The translations under genes were made by a program, and so were the position numbers. 64,000 nucleotides of DNA from Paraburkholderia sp. BCC1884 (GTDB lineage: Bacteria > Pseudomonadota > Gammaproteobacteria > Burkholderiales > Burkholderiaceae), in the NCBI RefSeq assembly GCF_900996225.1, contig NZ_CAAJGL010000079.1, positions 124,001-188,000 on the forward strand, written 5' to 3'. This document shows positions 27,589 to 35,367 of this stretch, piece by piece (position 1 is the first letter of the stretch; every line of letters starts with the position of its first letter). The notes under the pieces were generated by a model. That model saw only the letters and a program-made list of their open reading frames with translations. It did not search any database and was not told the DNA's origin.

Positions 27589-27921
27589 GGCTTGAGTGGG
27601 CGCGCCACCCGCGGGCGACGTGGTGGTGTCGGCCGACACATGCGGCGCCGCCGGCAGGCAGTCGGCGCGATATTCGGTCTGGACCTTGTGCTCGGCGGCT
27701 TCCAGGTCACGCGGATAGTTGTCGTCGTCGCCAGACGGGTTGTAGCCCACGGCCTCCAGTTCACCGAGTTCGTTCATCAACTGCGTATGCGTCACCTCAT
27801 GCTTTAGCTGTTTGAACGGATAGTCATTGCATTGCTGTGCCGTGAGACCAGGCGCGGCCATCGCCGAGGCGCTGCCGATCAGCAGCAGCGTGGTGATCAG
27901 CGTTTTCGTTGTGAGCTTCAT
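27568..27921 (-). CDS. Secreted DUF4148-family protein
   Basis: The 117-residue protein has a signal peptide (KTLITTLLLIGSASAMAA, cleavage near residue 23) and the DUF4148 pattern THTQLMNELGELEAVGYNPSGDDDNYPRDLEAAEHKV. DUF4148 proteins are abundant in Burkholderiales, periplasmic, and of unknown function. The start was set at ATG 27921 (MKLTTK); ATG 27930 in frame is an alternative, and the longer frame upstream lacks signal character. Two Cys residues (Cys-Asn-Asp and Asp-Cys-Leu) could form a disulfide. It is divergent from the regulator at 28274. Confidence 0.8.
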   Translation of the reverse strand: MKLTTKTLITTLLLIGSASAMAAPGLTAQQCNDYPFKQLKHEVTHTQLMNELGELEAVGYNPSGDDDNYPRDLEAAEHKVQTEYRADCLPAAPHVSADTTTSPAGGAPTQAVNQPAG

Positions 27922-28273
27922 TTTTACCATCCACGAGAAGGGTCGAGTCGGACCGCCGGTTGATTCGGCGGGATGGCTGTAGGCTAGTGGAGCCGGTATA
28001 CCGAAGCGGCGTCGGCAAAATGAAATTTGTTTTATCGAGTTCGGCAACGTGTGTGCGAGGCTCTGCGCCGAACTTAAATATTTCTTCATGAAGCGGATAT
28101 TCATCCGCTATACGATCCCGCGTAGCCTGCAAGCAGGCGCCGACGCACAGCTGCGGCCTCCAACGAACCGCACGCCCGTGCACTGAACGCGCAAGCCGAA
28201 TATGGCATCATGTCCTTCTACTGATAACCGGTCGCGCCCGCCGCTTGCATCGGTAGAGCTGGCGGCGCACGCA
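27922..28273. other. Divergent promoter region between DUF4148 gene and response regulator
   Basis: About 350 bases serve both genes. The region contains a TTCATGAA palindrome (28086) fused to an AGCGGAT/ATCCGCT inverted repeat. No other gene is seen. Confidence 0.4.
28092..28109. promoter_or_regulatory. Operator-like inverted repeat AGCGGAT-N4-ATCCGCT
   Basis: A perfect 7-bp inverted repeat with a 4-nt spacer lies between the divergent DUF4148 and response-regulator genes. Related half-sites occur upstream of the second DUF4148 gene at 33883 and 33917. It could be the binding site of the regulator at 28274. This is inference. Confidence 0.4.
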
Positions 28274-28957
28274 ATGATCATGTCGCGAGTGCTGACGATC
28301 GAAGACGATGAAATCACCGCGAACGAAATTGTCGGTGAATTGAAAAGCCGCGGCTTTACGGTGGATTGGGTGGCCAATGGCCGCGACGGCATGGCGCGCG
28401 CGATCAGCGAAGACTACGACGTGATCACGCTCGACCGCATGCTGCCCGGCGTGGACGGCCTCACGATTCTGACCACCATGCGCAGCATCGGCATTCAAAC
28501 GCCGGTGCTCATGTTGAGCGCGCTTGGCGATGTGGACGAACGGGTGCGCGGTCTGCGTGCCGGTGGTGACGATTATCTGACCAAGCCCTTCGATCCCGAG
28601 GAAATGACCGCGCGTCTCGAAGTGCTGCTGCGCCGCAGCCAGACCCCGGCCGCGCAACTCGAAACGCATCTGCGAGTCGGCCCGCTCGAACTCGATCTGA
28701 TTTCGCGCAAGGTTCAGCGCGACGGCGAAGAAATCGTACTGCTGCCCACCGAATACCGCGTGCTCGAATTCATGATGCGTCATGCGGGGCAGACCATCAC
28801 CCGCACCATGTTGTTCGAGGCTGTGTGGGGTTACCACTTCGATCCCGGCACCAACCTGATCGACGTGCACATGGGAAGGTTGCGCAAGAAGATCGATCCG
28901 CCCGGGCTCGCGCCCTTGATCCAGACCGTACGAGGCTCTGGTTATATCCTCGCATGA
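28274..28957 (+). CDS. OmpR/PhoB-family response regulator
   Basis: The 227-residue regulator has a receiver domain (VLTIEDDEITANE at the acidic pocket, LDRMLPGVDG with the phospho-acceptor Asp, SALGDVDERV, TKPFDPEEM with the conserved Lys) and a C-terminal winged-helix domain (EYRVLEFMMRHAGQTITRTMLFEAVWGY, TNLIDVHMGRLRKKID, VRGSGYIL). ATG 28274 or 28280 is the likely start; the frame is open to 28202. The kinase gene starts 13 nt downstream. It is strikingly similar to the orphan regulator at 41551-42225, so the two are paralogues. Confidence 0.88.
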   Translation: MIMSRVLTIEDDEITANEIVGELKSRGFTVDWVANGRDGMARAISEDYDVITLDRMLPGVDGLTILTTMRSIGIQTPVLMLSALGDVDERVRGLRAGGDDYLTKPFDPEEMTARLEVLLRRSQTPAAQLETHLRVGPLELDLISRKVQRDGEEIVLLPTEYRVLEFMMRHAGQTITRTMLFEAVWGYHFDPGTNLIDVHMGRLRKKIDPPGLAPLIQTVRGSGYILA

Positions 28958-28970
28958 GCGCACTTTTCTG

Positions 28971-30368
28971 ATGGACACAATCTTACCCGGCCAGGCTGCG
29001 CTCGGGCGGCGCTGGCATTCCACGACCTTTCGCCTGCTCTCCATCTATGCGGTGATCTTTTCGTTTTCGGTGATGCTGCTGCTCGGCTTCATTGGCTGGG
29101 CCGTGACCGGCGACATGGAGCGTGAGACCGACGTCGTGATGGACTGGCAACTGATCTATTTCGACTCGCTGCCCGACGCGGGACTGGCGGATGCGATTCA
29201 TCGGCGCATCGAGCGCGAGCGCATGCACACCAACTACTACGGCTTGTTCGATGCCAACGGCGGGCTGATCGCCGGAGACGTGCTCGCGTATCCCGCCGTG
29301 CTGCCCACTACCCGCAAGGGCAAGACGCTCGACCTCACGCTCTCGATGGGCCGCAACGATCAGGCGCCGGTGGTGCGCGCGATGGCCGAGAAGCGCAAGG
29401 ATGGCTCCACGCTCGTGATCGCGCGCGACCTGACCCATATTCTGCGGATTCGAGAGACCATCATCAACGCGCTGGTAGGCGGGGGCGTGCTGTGTCTGCT
29501 GGCCGGCGTGGCCGGTGGACTGGCACTGAGCGTGCGGCAGATGAGGCGCCTGAAGGCGATCCGGCGCGTCACGCAACGCATTGCGCAGGGCGATCTCGCG
29601 CAACGTCTGCCAATTGGCGGACGCGACGAAGTGGATATGCTCGCGCATCTCGTGAACCATATGCTTGCCGAAGTCGAGCGCCTGATGAACGAAGTCAAAG
29701 GGGCGTGCGACGGCATCGCGCACGATTTGCGCACGCCGCTGGCGCACGTGCGGACCTTGCTCGCGCACGCGGCGGAGCGTACAGAAACGCACCACGATGC
29801 CGAGTTGGCCAAACTGATGGAACGTGCGCGCACCGAGACCGACGCGCTGCTCGATCGCTTTCGCGCGATGCTGCGCATCTCCGAGATCGGTACGTTGCAA
29901 CGACGCGGCGGCTTTGGCGAAGTGCAGCTGGACACGCTGCTTCAGGAAGTCGGCGAGCTTTACGAGCCGCTGGCCGAGAGCCGTTCGATCCAGCTTTCCG
30001 TGGACGCCCCAGCGGCCGATGCGATCTACGGCGACCGCGCCTTGTTGTTCGAAGCGCTGAGCAATCTCGTGGATAACGCGATCAAGTTCACGCCGGAAGG
30101 CGGCACGGTACGCATGGAGCTGCGACAGACGGCGGCGGGGCCGCAGGTGGACATCGTCGACAACGGACCTGGTATTGCTCCGGATCAGCGCGACGCGGTT
30201 CTGCAACGCTTTTATCGTGGCGAGAGTACGCGTCATATCGCTGGGTCGGGGTTGGGGCTGAGCATCGTGTCCGCGGTGATGCGGGTACATGATTTCACCA
30301 TGAAGATCGGTAGTGGCGAGCCGGGTACGCGGATTTCCATCGAGTGCTGGTCGCGAACGCTGGCGTGA
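28971..30368 (+). CDS. Sensor histidine kinase
   Basis: The 465-residue kinase has a first membrane segment at about residues 21-45, a small periplasmic sensor loop, a second membrane segment at about 165-190 and a HAMP linker (RAIRRVTQRIAQGDLAQRLP-like). The H box is HDLRTPLAHV (His251). Catalytic boxes NLVDNAIKF, DNGPGIAPDQR and GSGLGLSIV follow. It pairs with the regulator just upstream. The sensed signal is unknown; nearby porins and DUF4148 genes suggest envelope conditions. Confidence 0.87.
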   Translation: MDTILPGQAALGRRWHSTTFRLLSIYAVIFSFSVMLLLGFIGWAVTGDMERETDVVMDWQLIYFDSLPDAGLADAIHRRIERERMHTNYYGLFDANGGLIAGDVLAYPAVLPTTRKGKTLDLTLSMGRNDQAPVVRAMAEKRKDGSTLVIARDLTHILRIRETIINALVGGGVLCLLAGVAGGLALSVRQMRRLKAIRRVTQRIAQGDLAQRLPIGGRDEVDMLAHLVNHMLAEVERLMNEVKGACDGIAHDLRTPLAHVRTLLAHAAERTETHHDAELAKLMERARTETDALLDRFRAMLRISEIGTLQRRGGFGEVQLDTLLQEVGELYEPLAESRSIQLSVDAPAADAIYGDRALLFEALSNLVDNAIKFTPEGGTVRMELRQTAAGPQVDIVDNGPGIAPDQRDAVLQRFYRGESTRHIAGSGLGLSIVSAVMRVHDFTMKIGSGEPGTRISIECWSRTLA

Positions 30369-30403
30369 GTTCTATTTCTTTTCTTGTTCTGGCAGGGTGG
30401 TGA

Positions 30404-31120
30404 ATGCGCGTCCTGTTCGTGGGTCCCGCTCATCCGGAAGCGGCGTGGTTGTTCAAGGCGTTGCAGGAGAGCGCTCATAGTTTGCAGCGAGCCGATGATC
30501 TGCGCGATGGCGTGTTCCTCGCGGCTCAGGAGCCCTTCGACGTGATTGTGCTGATGGTCATCGAGGTCGGCTTGTACGCCGATCTGCTCGCGTTTCTCGG
30601 GGAGTTTGCCGCGGCGGGCAGTGGTGCGGCGATTGTCGTGGTGTTGGGGGCGGCTTCCGCTCAGGATCGCACGCGGGTTTTGCGGGCCGGGGCGGATGCG
30701 TGTTTCTGTCAGCCTTTTTCGTTTATCGAAATGCACGAGAGGCTGCAGGCGTGGCAGCGCAATGCCGGGGCGCGGATCGTCGGCGGCCCCGCGCGCGCGA
30801 GTGGTTCTCTGTCCGCGTATGGCGAGCGTGCGGTACCGTCTCTTGACGGGGCGACAAGGGAACTGGTGTTCGGCGTGCGCCGGATCGGTGTGACCCGGCG
30901 AGAGTTTCTTTTGCTCGAATGCCTGCTGAGGTAGGTCAATGCTCCGGTTGCAAGAGAGCAGTTGATTCGCTACGCGTGGCCCGAGAAGGAGGATGTCGAT
31001 CCGTCCAGCGTCAATCTTGTCGTGTCCCGGCTTAGGAGAAAGTTGCTGGGCGATGTGCCTGAGTTGAAGATTGAGACGGTTAGCCGTTTCGGTTATCAGG
31101 TATCGGCTCCCTCTGCTTGA
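30404..31120 (+). pseudogene. Degenerate OmpR-type response regulator interrupted by an in-frame TAG
   Basis: From ATG 30404 the frame encodes a receiver-like domain and the start of a winged-helix domain, then meets TAG at 30932-30934. After the TAG the same frame stays open to TGA 31118-31120 and encodes the rest of the DNA-binding domain (REQLIRYAWP; SSVNLVVSRLRRKL; IETVSRFGYQV). The full product would be about 238 residues. The receiver also lacks key residues: the phospho-acceptor position reads VIVLMVIEVG instead of a VLD motif, and the conserved Lys-Pro is Gln-Pro (FCQPFSF). It follows the kinase by 35 nt. It may be a decaying third partner of the two-component system, or a pseudo-receiver with a point nonsense change or read-through. 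Confidence 0.75.
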
Positions 31121-31300
31121 CCTGCGTTGCCGAGCGCGCTTGCTGCGACAATCCGGGGCATGTAAAGAGCCGAATTCACGGCATAGCATGGAGCCCGAGG
31201 AGTATCTAATACAGTCAAACCGGACTGACCCTGGAAAGGGCCAGGCCGAACGCTCCTCACGTAGGAAACATAACCCTTTGCGTTATAGGAGCGAGCAATA

Positions 31301-31963
31301 ATGACATCGTTGATTAGTAATCCTTCTCGGAAAATGTACAGTTTCTCCATCAATCGACGCACGAGAAAACTGCCACATCTGGTACTGGCCAGCTTCGCTT
31401 GCCTGTTCGGTGTATCGGCCGCGTACGCCGACTGTTCTCCGACGGAATTCAGAGGTCTTGTCCCCGTCACATTTCCGTCCACCGTCACCGTTTCCGACAA
31501 CGCCGCGATAGGGACGGTGATTATGGCGGTAACCGTGCCGGTGCCGGTTGCGAGTTCGGGAGTGCAGTATGGAACCTGTTCGGGCGGTGGGAATGTCTAT
31601 TGGTCGCTGATTGCCGGCCCGGCTATTCCAAACCGGGTCGGCGCAACATCGGTACAGGGGGTCGGCTACACCGCGTCGCTTTCTGGCGGCGGCCTTGCCA
31701 GCCCCGTGGGCTTCGACACGGCGATCAACGCCTCATGGTTGCCGGGAGGCCCCGGCGCGCCAACCTTTTCGTCGCAATTGTATGTGACGGTGAGTCTCGT
31801 CAAGACGGGGCATATCGTACCCGGCCCGCTAGCGTTGAATCCACACGGCGTGGGTGTGCGGGACGTGGTTGGCCATCTTTACGTCGGCGACAGGGGTTCG
31901 AGTTTCTTTAACATCGGACTGACGTCCAACGCGACTTCGGTTGCGACGTCCGCGTCGATGTGA
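31301..31963 (+). CDS. Secreted protein resembling the N-terminal domain of a fimbrial tip adhesin
   Basis: The 220-residue product has a long basic N-terminus and signal peptide (ending AAYAD near residue 44), then a Cys- and beta-rich domain: CSPTEFRGLVPVTFPSTVTVSDNAAIGTVI, a pattern seen at the start of MrkD/FimH-like adhesin domains. The usual C-terminal pilin domain is absent, and no chaperone, usher or major pilin gene is nearby. A good GGAG site precedes ATG 31301. It could be a truncated adhesin, a stand-alone lectin-like protein, or a gene that lost its partners. The family call is tentative. Confidence 0.5.
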   Translation: MTSLISNPSRKMYSFSINRRTRKLPHLVLASFACLFGVSAAYADCSPTEFRGLVPVTFPSTVTVSDNAAIGTVIMAVTVPVPVASSGVQYGTCSGGGNVYWSLIAGPAIPNRVGATSVQGVGYTASLSGGGLASPVGFDTAINASWLPGGPGAPTFSSQLYVTVSLVKTGHIVPGPLALNPHGVGVRDVVGHLYVGDRGSSFFNIGLTSNATSVATSASM

Positions 31964-32131
31964 CTCGCTCTGCTGCTGCGGGTCAATAACCCGTTCATGA
32001 AAATCCAACGCGTTTTTTGAAAGTCTGTCTTGCACACGCGGGGCTTTCTGGTGTCGATATATTCGCCAGGTGGTGGCAATTTCCTTGCCACCACGGCGAT
32101 CAGGCATCCTCAATTAAGCGAAAGGTTATTC

Positions 32132-33247
32132 ATGAACCAGAAGATGAAACTGGCACACCTGGCCGGAGCTTTGCTGTGTATCGGCGCGATATCGACCGCC
32201 CATGCGCAAAGCAGCGTCACGCTCTACGGCGTCCTCGATACAGGTATCGATTTCGCCAGCAACGTCAACGGCAACCGGCTCTATCAGATGGCCAGCGGCG
32301 TTAGCGCAGGAAGCCGTTGGGGCCTCAGAGGCAAGGAAGATCTCGGTGGTGGCCTCGCCGCGGTCTTCGACCTGGAAAGCGGCTTCAATTCGACCGATGG
32401 CGCCCTGGGCAGCGGACTCGCATTCTCGCGCAATGCCTACGTAGGTCTCGCCAGTCAAACGCTTGGCACGGTCACCGTGGGGCGTCAGTGGGATCCGCTG
32501 GTCGACCTGATCGAACCGTTCTCGCTCAACGACAGCTACGGCGGCTGGTATTTCTCCCACCCGAACGATATGGACAATCTCGACAACGGATTCGCCGTCA
32601 GCAATGCGGTGAAGTACACGAGTCCCACCATCGGCGGCTTTACCGGTGAAGCACTTTACTCGTTCGGTGGACAAGCCGGACAGTTCTCGAATAACGCAGC
32701 CTACAGCGCGGCAGCGTCCTATACCCAGGGATCGTTCTCGATCGGTGCCGGCTATTTGCGGGTCAACGACCCGGAGCAGTCCATCCAGAGCTATCAGAAC
32801 GGCTCCGGCTTTACCAATGCGGTGTACGGCGACTACCTGGCAAATGCCCGCAGTCAGGGAATCTTCGCCGCCGGCGCCTCCTATCAGTTCAACCGCTTCA
32901 AGCTGATGGGCAACTTTACCAACGTCGACTTCCAGCAGGGCGATGCGGGTCAGGACGTCAAGTTCCAGAACTATGAATTCGCCGGTACGTTCGCGGCGAC
33001 CAGTCAGCTCAACCTGGCGGCAGGCTACACCTACACGGATGGACGCGATCACGCGACCAATCAGGAACCGAAGTATCAACAGCTTAATTTGAGCGCCGAA
33101 TACGAGGTGTCCAAACGTACTGCCGTCTATGTGCTCGCCGCACTACAGAAGGCAAGCGGTGGCGCGGTCGCTCAAATCGCAGGCTTCGATCCGTCGTCGG
33201 ATGGCAAGCAGGTGGTGGGTCGCGTCGGCTTGCGCCACACGTTCTAA
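32132..33247 (+). CDS. Gram-negative general porin
   Basis: A 371-residue outer-membrane porin of the Burkholderia OmpC-like family. It has a signal peptide ending THAQ near residue 24, then AQSSVTLYGVLDTGIDF at the mature N-terminus, and EDLGGGLAAVFDLESGFN, VGLASQTLGTVTVGRQWDPLVD and the terminal VGRVGLRHTF. Start ATG 32132 has AAAGG upstream and the signal peptide begins there; the open frame extends further back but is not signal-like. A strong hairpin follows. It likely forms trimers for small hydrophilic solutes. Confidence 0.9.
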   Translation: MNQKMKLAHLAGALLCIGAISTAHAQSSVTLYGVLDTGIDFASNVNGNRLYQMASGVSAGSRWGLRGKEDLGGGLAAVFDLESGFNSTDGALGSGLAFSRNAYVGLASQTLGTVTVGRQWDPLVDLIEPFSLNDSYGGWYFSHPNDMDNLDNGFAVSNAVKYTSPTIGGFTGEALYSFGGQAGQFSNNAAYSAAASYTQGSFSIGAGYLRVNDPEQSIQSYQNGSGFTNAVYGDYLANARSQGIFAAGASYQFNRFKLMGNFTNVDFQQGDAGQDVKFQNYEFAGTFAATSQLNLAAGYTYTDGRDHATNQEPKYQQLNLSAEYEVSKRTAVYVLAALQKASGGAVAQIAGFDPSSDGKQVVGRVGLRHTF

Positions 33248-33265
33248 TCTGACTGCAATTAGCAG

Positions 33266-33300
33266 AAGAGCGCGCTATCCAGTCAGGGTAGCGCGCTCTT
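33266..33300 (+). terminator. Intrinsic terminator after the first porin
   Basis: AGAGCGCGCTA (33267-33277) pairs with TAGCGCGCTCT (33289-33299) around an 11-nt loop, followed by TTCGTTAT. It lies just before the stop codon of the opposite-strand lipoprotein gene, so it may serve both directions. Confidence 0.75.
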
Positions 33301-33306
33301 TCGTTA

Positions 33307-33468
33307 TCAGGAACCAAAATAGATATTGCAGTAGTCGGGCGGCCCGACGCAGTTGTCGGCGGTGCTGGCGTTGGGCGCCGTCGTTGCGCAGCCGGACAGC
33401 AACAGTCCGGCTGCAACAGCGGCGGCGGCAAAACGAACGGATCGTTTGATCGCGGTACGAAGTGTCAT
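33307..33468 (-). CDS. Small lipoprotein (53 residues)
   Basis: A short reading frame with a basic N-terminus, a hydrophobic core and a clear lipobox LLLSGC (Cys27), then a Thr/Ala/Asn linker and the C-terminus CVGPPDYCNIYFGS. The lipobox in the right place is the main support. The two downstream cysteines, seven residues apart, could form a disulfide. It reads in the same direction as the DUF4148 gene 45 nt upstream and may share its transcript. Function is unknown. Confidence 0.7.
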   Translation of the reverse strand: MTLRTAIKRSVRFAAAAVAAGLLLSGCATTAPNASTADNCVGPPDYCNIYFGS

Positions 33469-33513
33469 TGATATCGTCGGGGAAAATACGGCGCTGTGTC
33501 GCTGATGTGAAGC

Positions 33514-33789
33514 TCAGTGCGCATACAGCGTCGAGTTCAGATACGCGAGTTGGCCATCTTTCTCCGCGTGTACCAGTTCCCGATAAACCTGGGCGCGTGT
33601 CTTTTCGCCCGTGGCCTGACCATACGGCGGTACCCACGAGCCGGCGCTATTGATCGCCATGCCGCTGTTGGCGGCAACCTGCATCGAGGGTGCGGCGCTC
33701 TGCTGCGTCGGTGCCGTAGTGGACTGTGCGAAGGCAGAGGCGGTGGCGGTCAGACCGATAAAGGCGATGGCGAACGTCAGAGATTTCAT
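33514..33789 (-). CDS. Secreted DUF4148-family protein, short form
   Basis: The 91-residue product has a signal peptide (MKSLTFAIAFIGLTATASAFAQ) and the core DUF4148 motif KTRAQVYRELVHAEKDGQLAYLNST near the C-terminus. It ends in YAH, typical of the short members of the family in Burkholderiales. Function is unknown; periplasmic location is expected. It lies between the porin genes, with a related operator-like motif upstream (33883-33923). Confidence 0.8.
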   Translation of the reverse strand: MKSLTFAIAFIGLTATASAFAQSTTAPTQQSAAPSMQVAANSGMAINSAGSWVPPYGQATGEKTRAQVYRELVHAEKDGQLAYLNSTLYAH

Positions 33790-34114
33790 GTCGTAATCCT
33801 CACAAATAAAATTGGGTGGCCCCGGTTCGTGAACCTCATGGATTCGTCGAGCGGTTGATGAGAAGGATAGTCAACCCGCTTTAGCGGATCGGCGATGTGT
33901 GCATGAAAAGATATTTATCCGCTGCAGCGTCGGTCGTTCGCTGAATTGCGGGTCCATTGGGCGCGTGTCATCAACATAAAAAACGTTTCATGAAACGGCG
34001 GGTTTTGATCACGGGTATGTCACCGCGTCTATCTACATTGCGGCTACCCGCACGTTGTGCGGGATCGGTTCGTCGATGCGCGGGCCGGCATTCTCTCTTA
34101 CCCGGAATCAGGAC
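33790..34114. other. Divergent promoter region between DUF4148 gene and second porin
   Basis: About 325 bases. They contain AGCGGAT (33883) and ATCCGCT (33917) half-sites like those at 28092, and a TTCATGAA palindrome near 33987. No gene is seen. Confidence 0.4.
33883..33923. promoter_or_regulatory. AGCGGAT / ATCCGCT half-sites upstream of DUF4148 gene
   Basis: AGCGGAT at 33883-33889 and its inverse at 33917-33923 flank a CATGAAAAGATATT stretch. The segment 33902-33923 matches 28087-28109 at most positions (CATGAA..., ATATT, ATCCGCT), with a diverged left arm. This suggests a shared regulator. Confidence 0.35.
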
Positions 34115-35293
34115 ATGAATAAGGCATTGGCAACCACATTCGTCGCGCTGGCAGGCACTTTCTGCGCGGCGGCGCACGCACAAAGCAGCGTCACGCTCTA
34201 CGGCACGCTCGATACGGGTCTCGACTACATCAGCAATCAGAAGACGGCCACCGGCGGCAAAAGCAACTGGATGATGGAAAGCGGCAACATCAGCACGGAT
34301 CGTTGGGGCCTGCGCGGCAACGAAGATCTGGGTGGTGGAATGAGCGCCGTGTTCGATCTCGAGAACGGTTTCAATATCGACAGCGGCAAGTTCTCCAATG
34401 GCGGCGACGAGTTCGGCCGCCAGGCGTGGGTCGGCATCGCACGCAGGCAATGGGGCACGGTAACCTTGGGGCGTCAATACGACTTTCTGGTCGACTTCGT
34501 CGCGCCTCTGTCGGCGACCGGTTCGGGCTTCGGCGGCAATATCGCCGACCACCCCTTCGATAACGACAACCTCAACAACGATCTGCGGATGAACAACGCA
34601 CTGAAATTCCGCAGCGCGACCTACGGCGGCGTCACTGTCGGCGGCGCGTACGCATTCAGCAATGCGGCGGGCGGCTTCAGCAATAACAACGCCTATAGCC
34701 TCGGCGCACAATGGGCGGGTGGTCCGTTCAATCTCGCACTGGCTTACCTGCAGGTGAACCAGCCGGGCGGTGTCAACACACCGGCCAACACGGGCGGTGC
34801 GGTGAGCAGCAGCGACGGCGACGCGACTTTCACGGGCGCGCGTCAACGTATCCTCGGCGCGGCGGGCCGCTACACGTTCGGCGCAGCGACCCTTGGTCTC
34901 GTCTTCACGCGCACGATGCTCAACGATCCGCATCAGATCACGCAGGGTGGTGCGTATTCGACGGTCAATGGCGATCTGCTGACCTTCAACAACTATGAGT
35001 TGAACGCGCGCTACGCGATTACGCCGGCGTTCACGTTAGGCGGTTCCTACACCTTCACGGACGGCCATTTCAGCGACGACGGCAGAAGCGTCGCGCCGAA
35101 ATGGAATCAGTTCATGCTGCAGGCGGACTATGCGCTTTCGCGCCGCACGGATCTCTATCTGGAAGGCGTGTATCAGCATGTGTCGGGTGCCGACGGCATC
35201 GCGGTGCTGGGTAACGCTTCGATCTATTCGCTGGCGGCTTCGTCGAGTGACAGGCAGGCCGTCGTGGCGCTGGGTCTCCGTCACCGCTTCTAA
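34115..35293 (+). CDS. Gram-negative general porin, second copy
   Basis: A 392-residue porin with signal peptide ending AAAHAQ near residue 23 and mature start SSVTLYGTLDTGLDYIS. Further markers are NEDLGGGMSAVFDLENGFNIDSG, RRQWGTVTLGRQYDFLVDFV and the closing strand VVALGLRHRF. Start ATG 34115 is set by the signal peptide. It is paralogous to the porin at 32132 but clearly diverged. A strong terminator follows. Confidence 0.9.
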   Translation: MNKALATTFVALAGTFCAAAHAQSSVTLYGTLDTGLDYISNQKTATGGKSNWMMESGNISTDRWGLRGNEDLGGGMSAVFDLENGFNIDSGKFSNGGDEFGRQAWVGIARRQWGTVTLGRQYDFLVDFVAPLSATGSGFGGNIADHPFDNDNLNNDLRMNNALKFRSATYGGVTVGGAYAFSNAAGGFSNNNAYSLGAQWAGGPFNLALAYLQVNQPGGVNTPANTGGAVSSSDGDATFTGARQRILGAAGRYTFGAATLGLVFTRTMLNDPHQITQGGAYSTVNGDLLTFNNYELNARYAITPAFTLGGSYTFTDGHFSDDGRSVAPKWNQFMLQADYALSRRTDLYLEGVYQHVSGADGIAVLGNASIYSLAASSSDRQAVVALGLRHRF

Positions 35294-35329
35294 ATGCAGG
35301 CAGCGGGCGTCGTGCCCGCTTCCAGAAAG

Positions 35330-35358
35330 GTCGCCGGTAACGAACCGGCGACTTTTTT
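35330..35358 (+). terminator. Intrinsic terminator after the second porin
   Basis: GTCGCCGGT and ACCGGCGAC pair around AACGA and are followed by six T. It lies between the convergent porin and outer-membrane-factor genes. Confidence 0.85.
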
Positions 35359-35367
35359 ATTGCGTGT

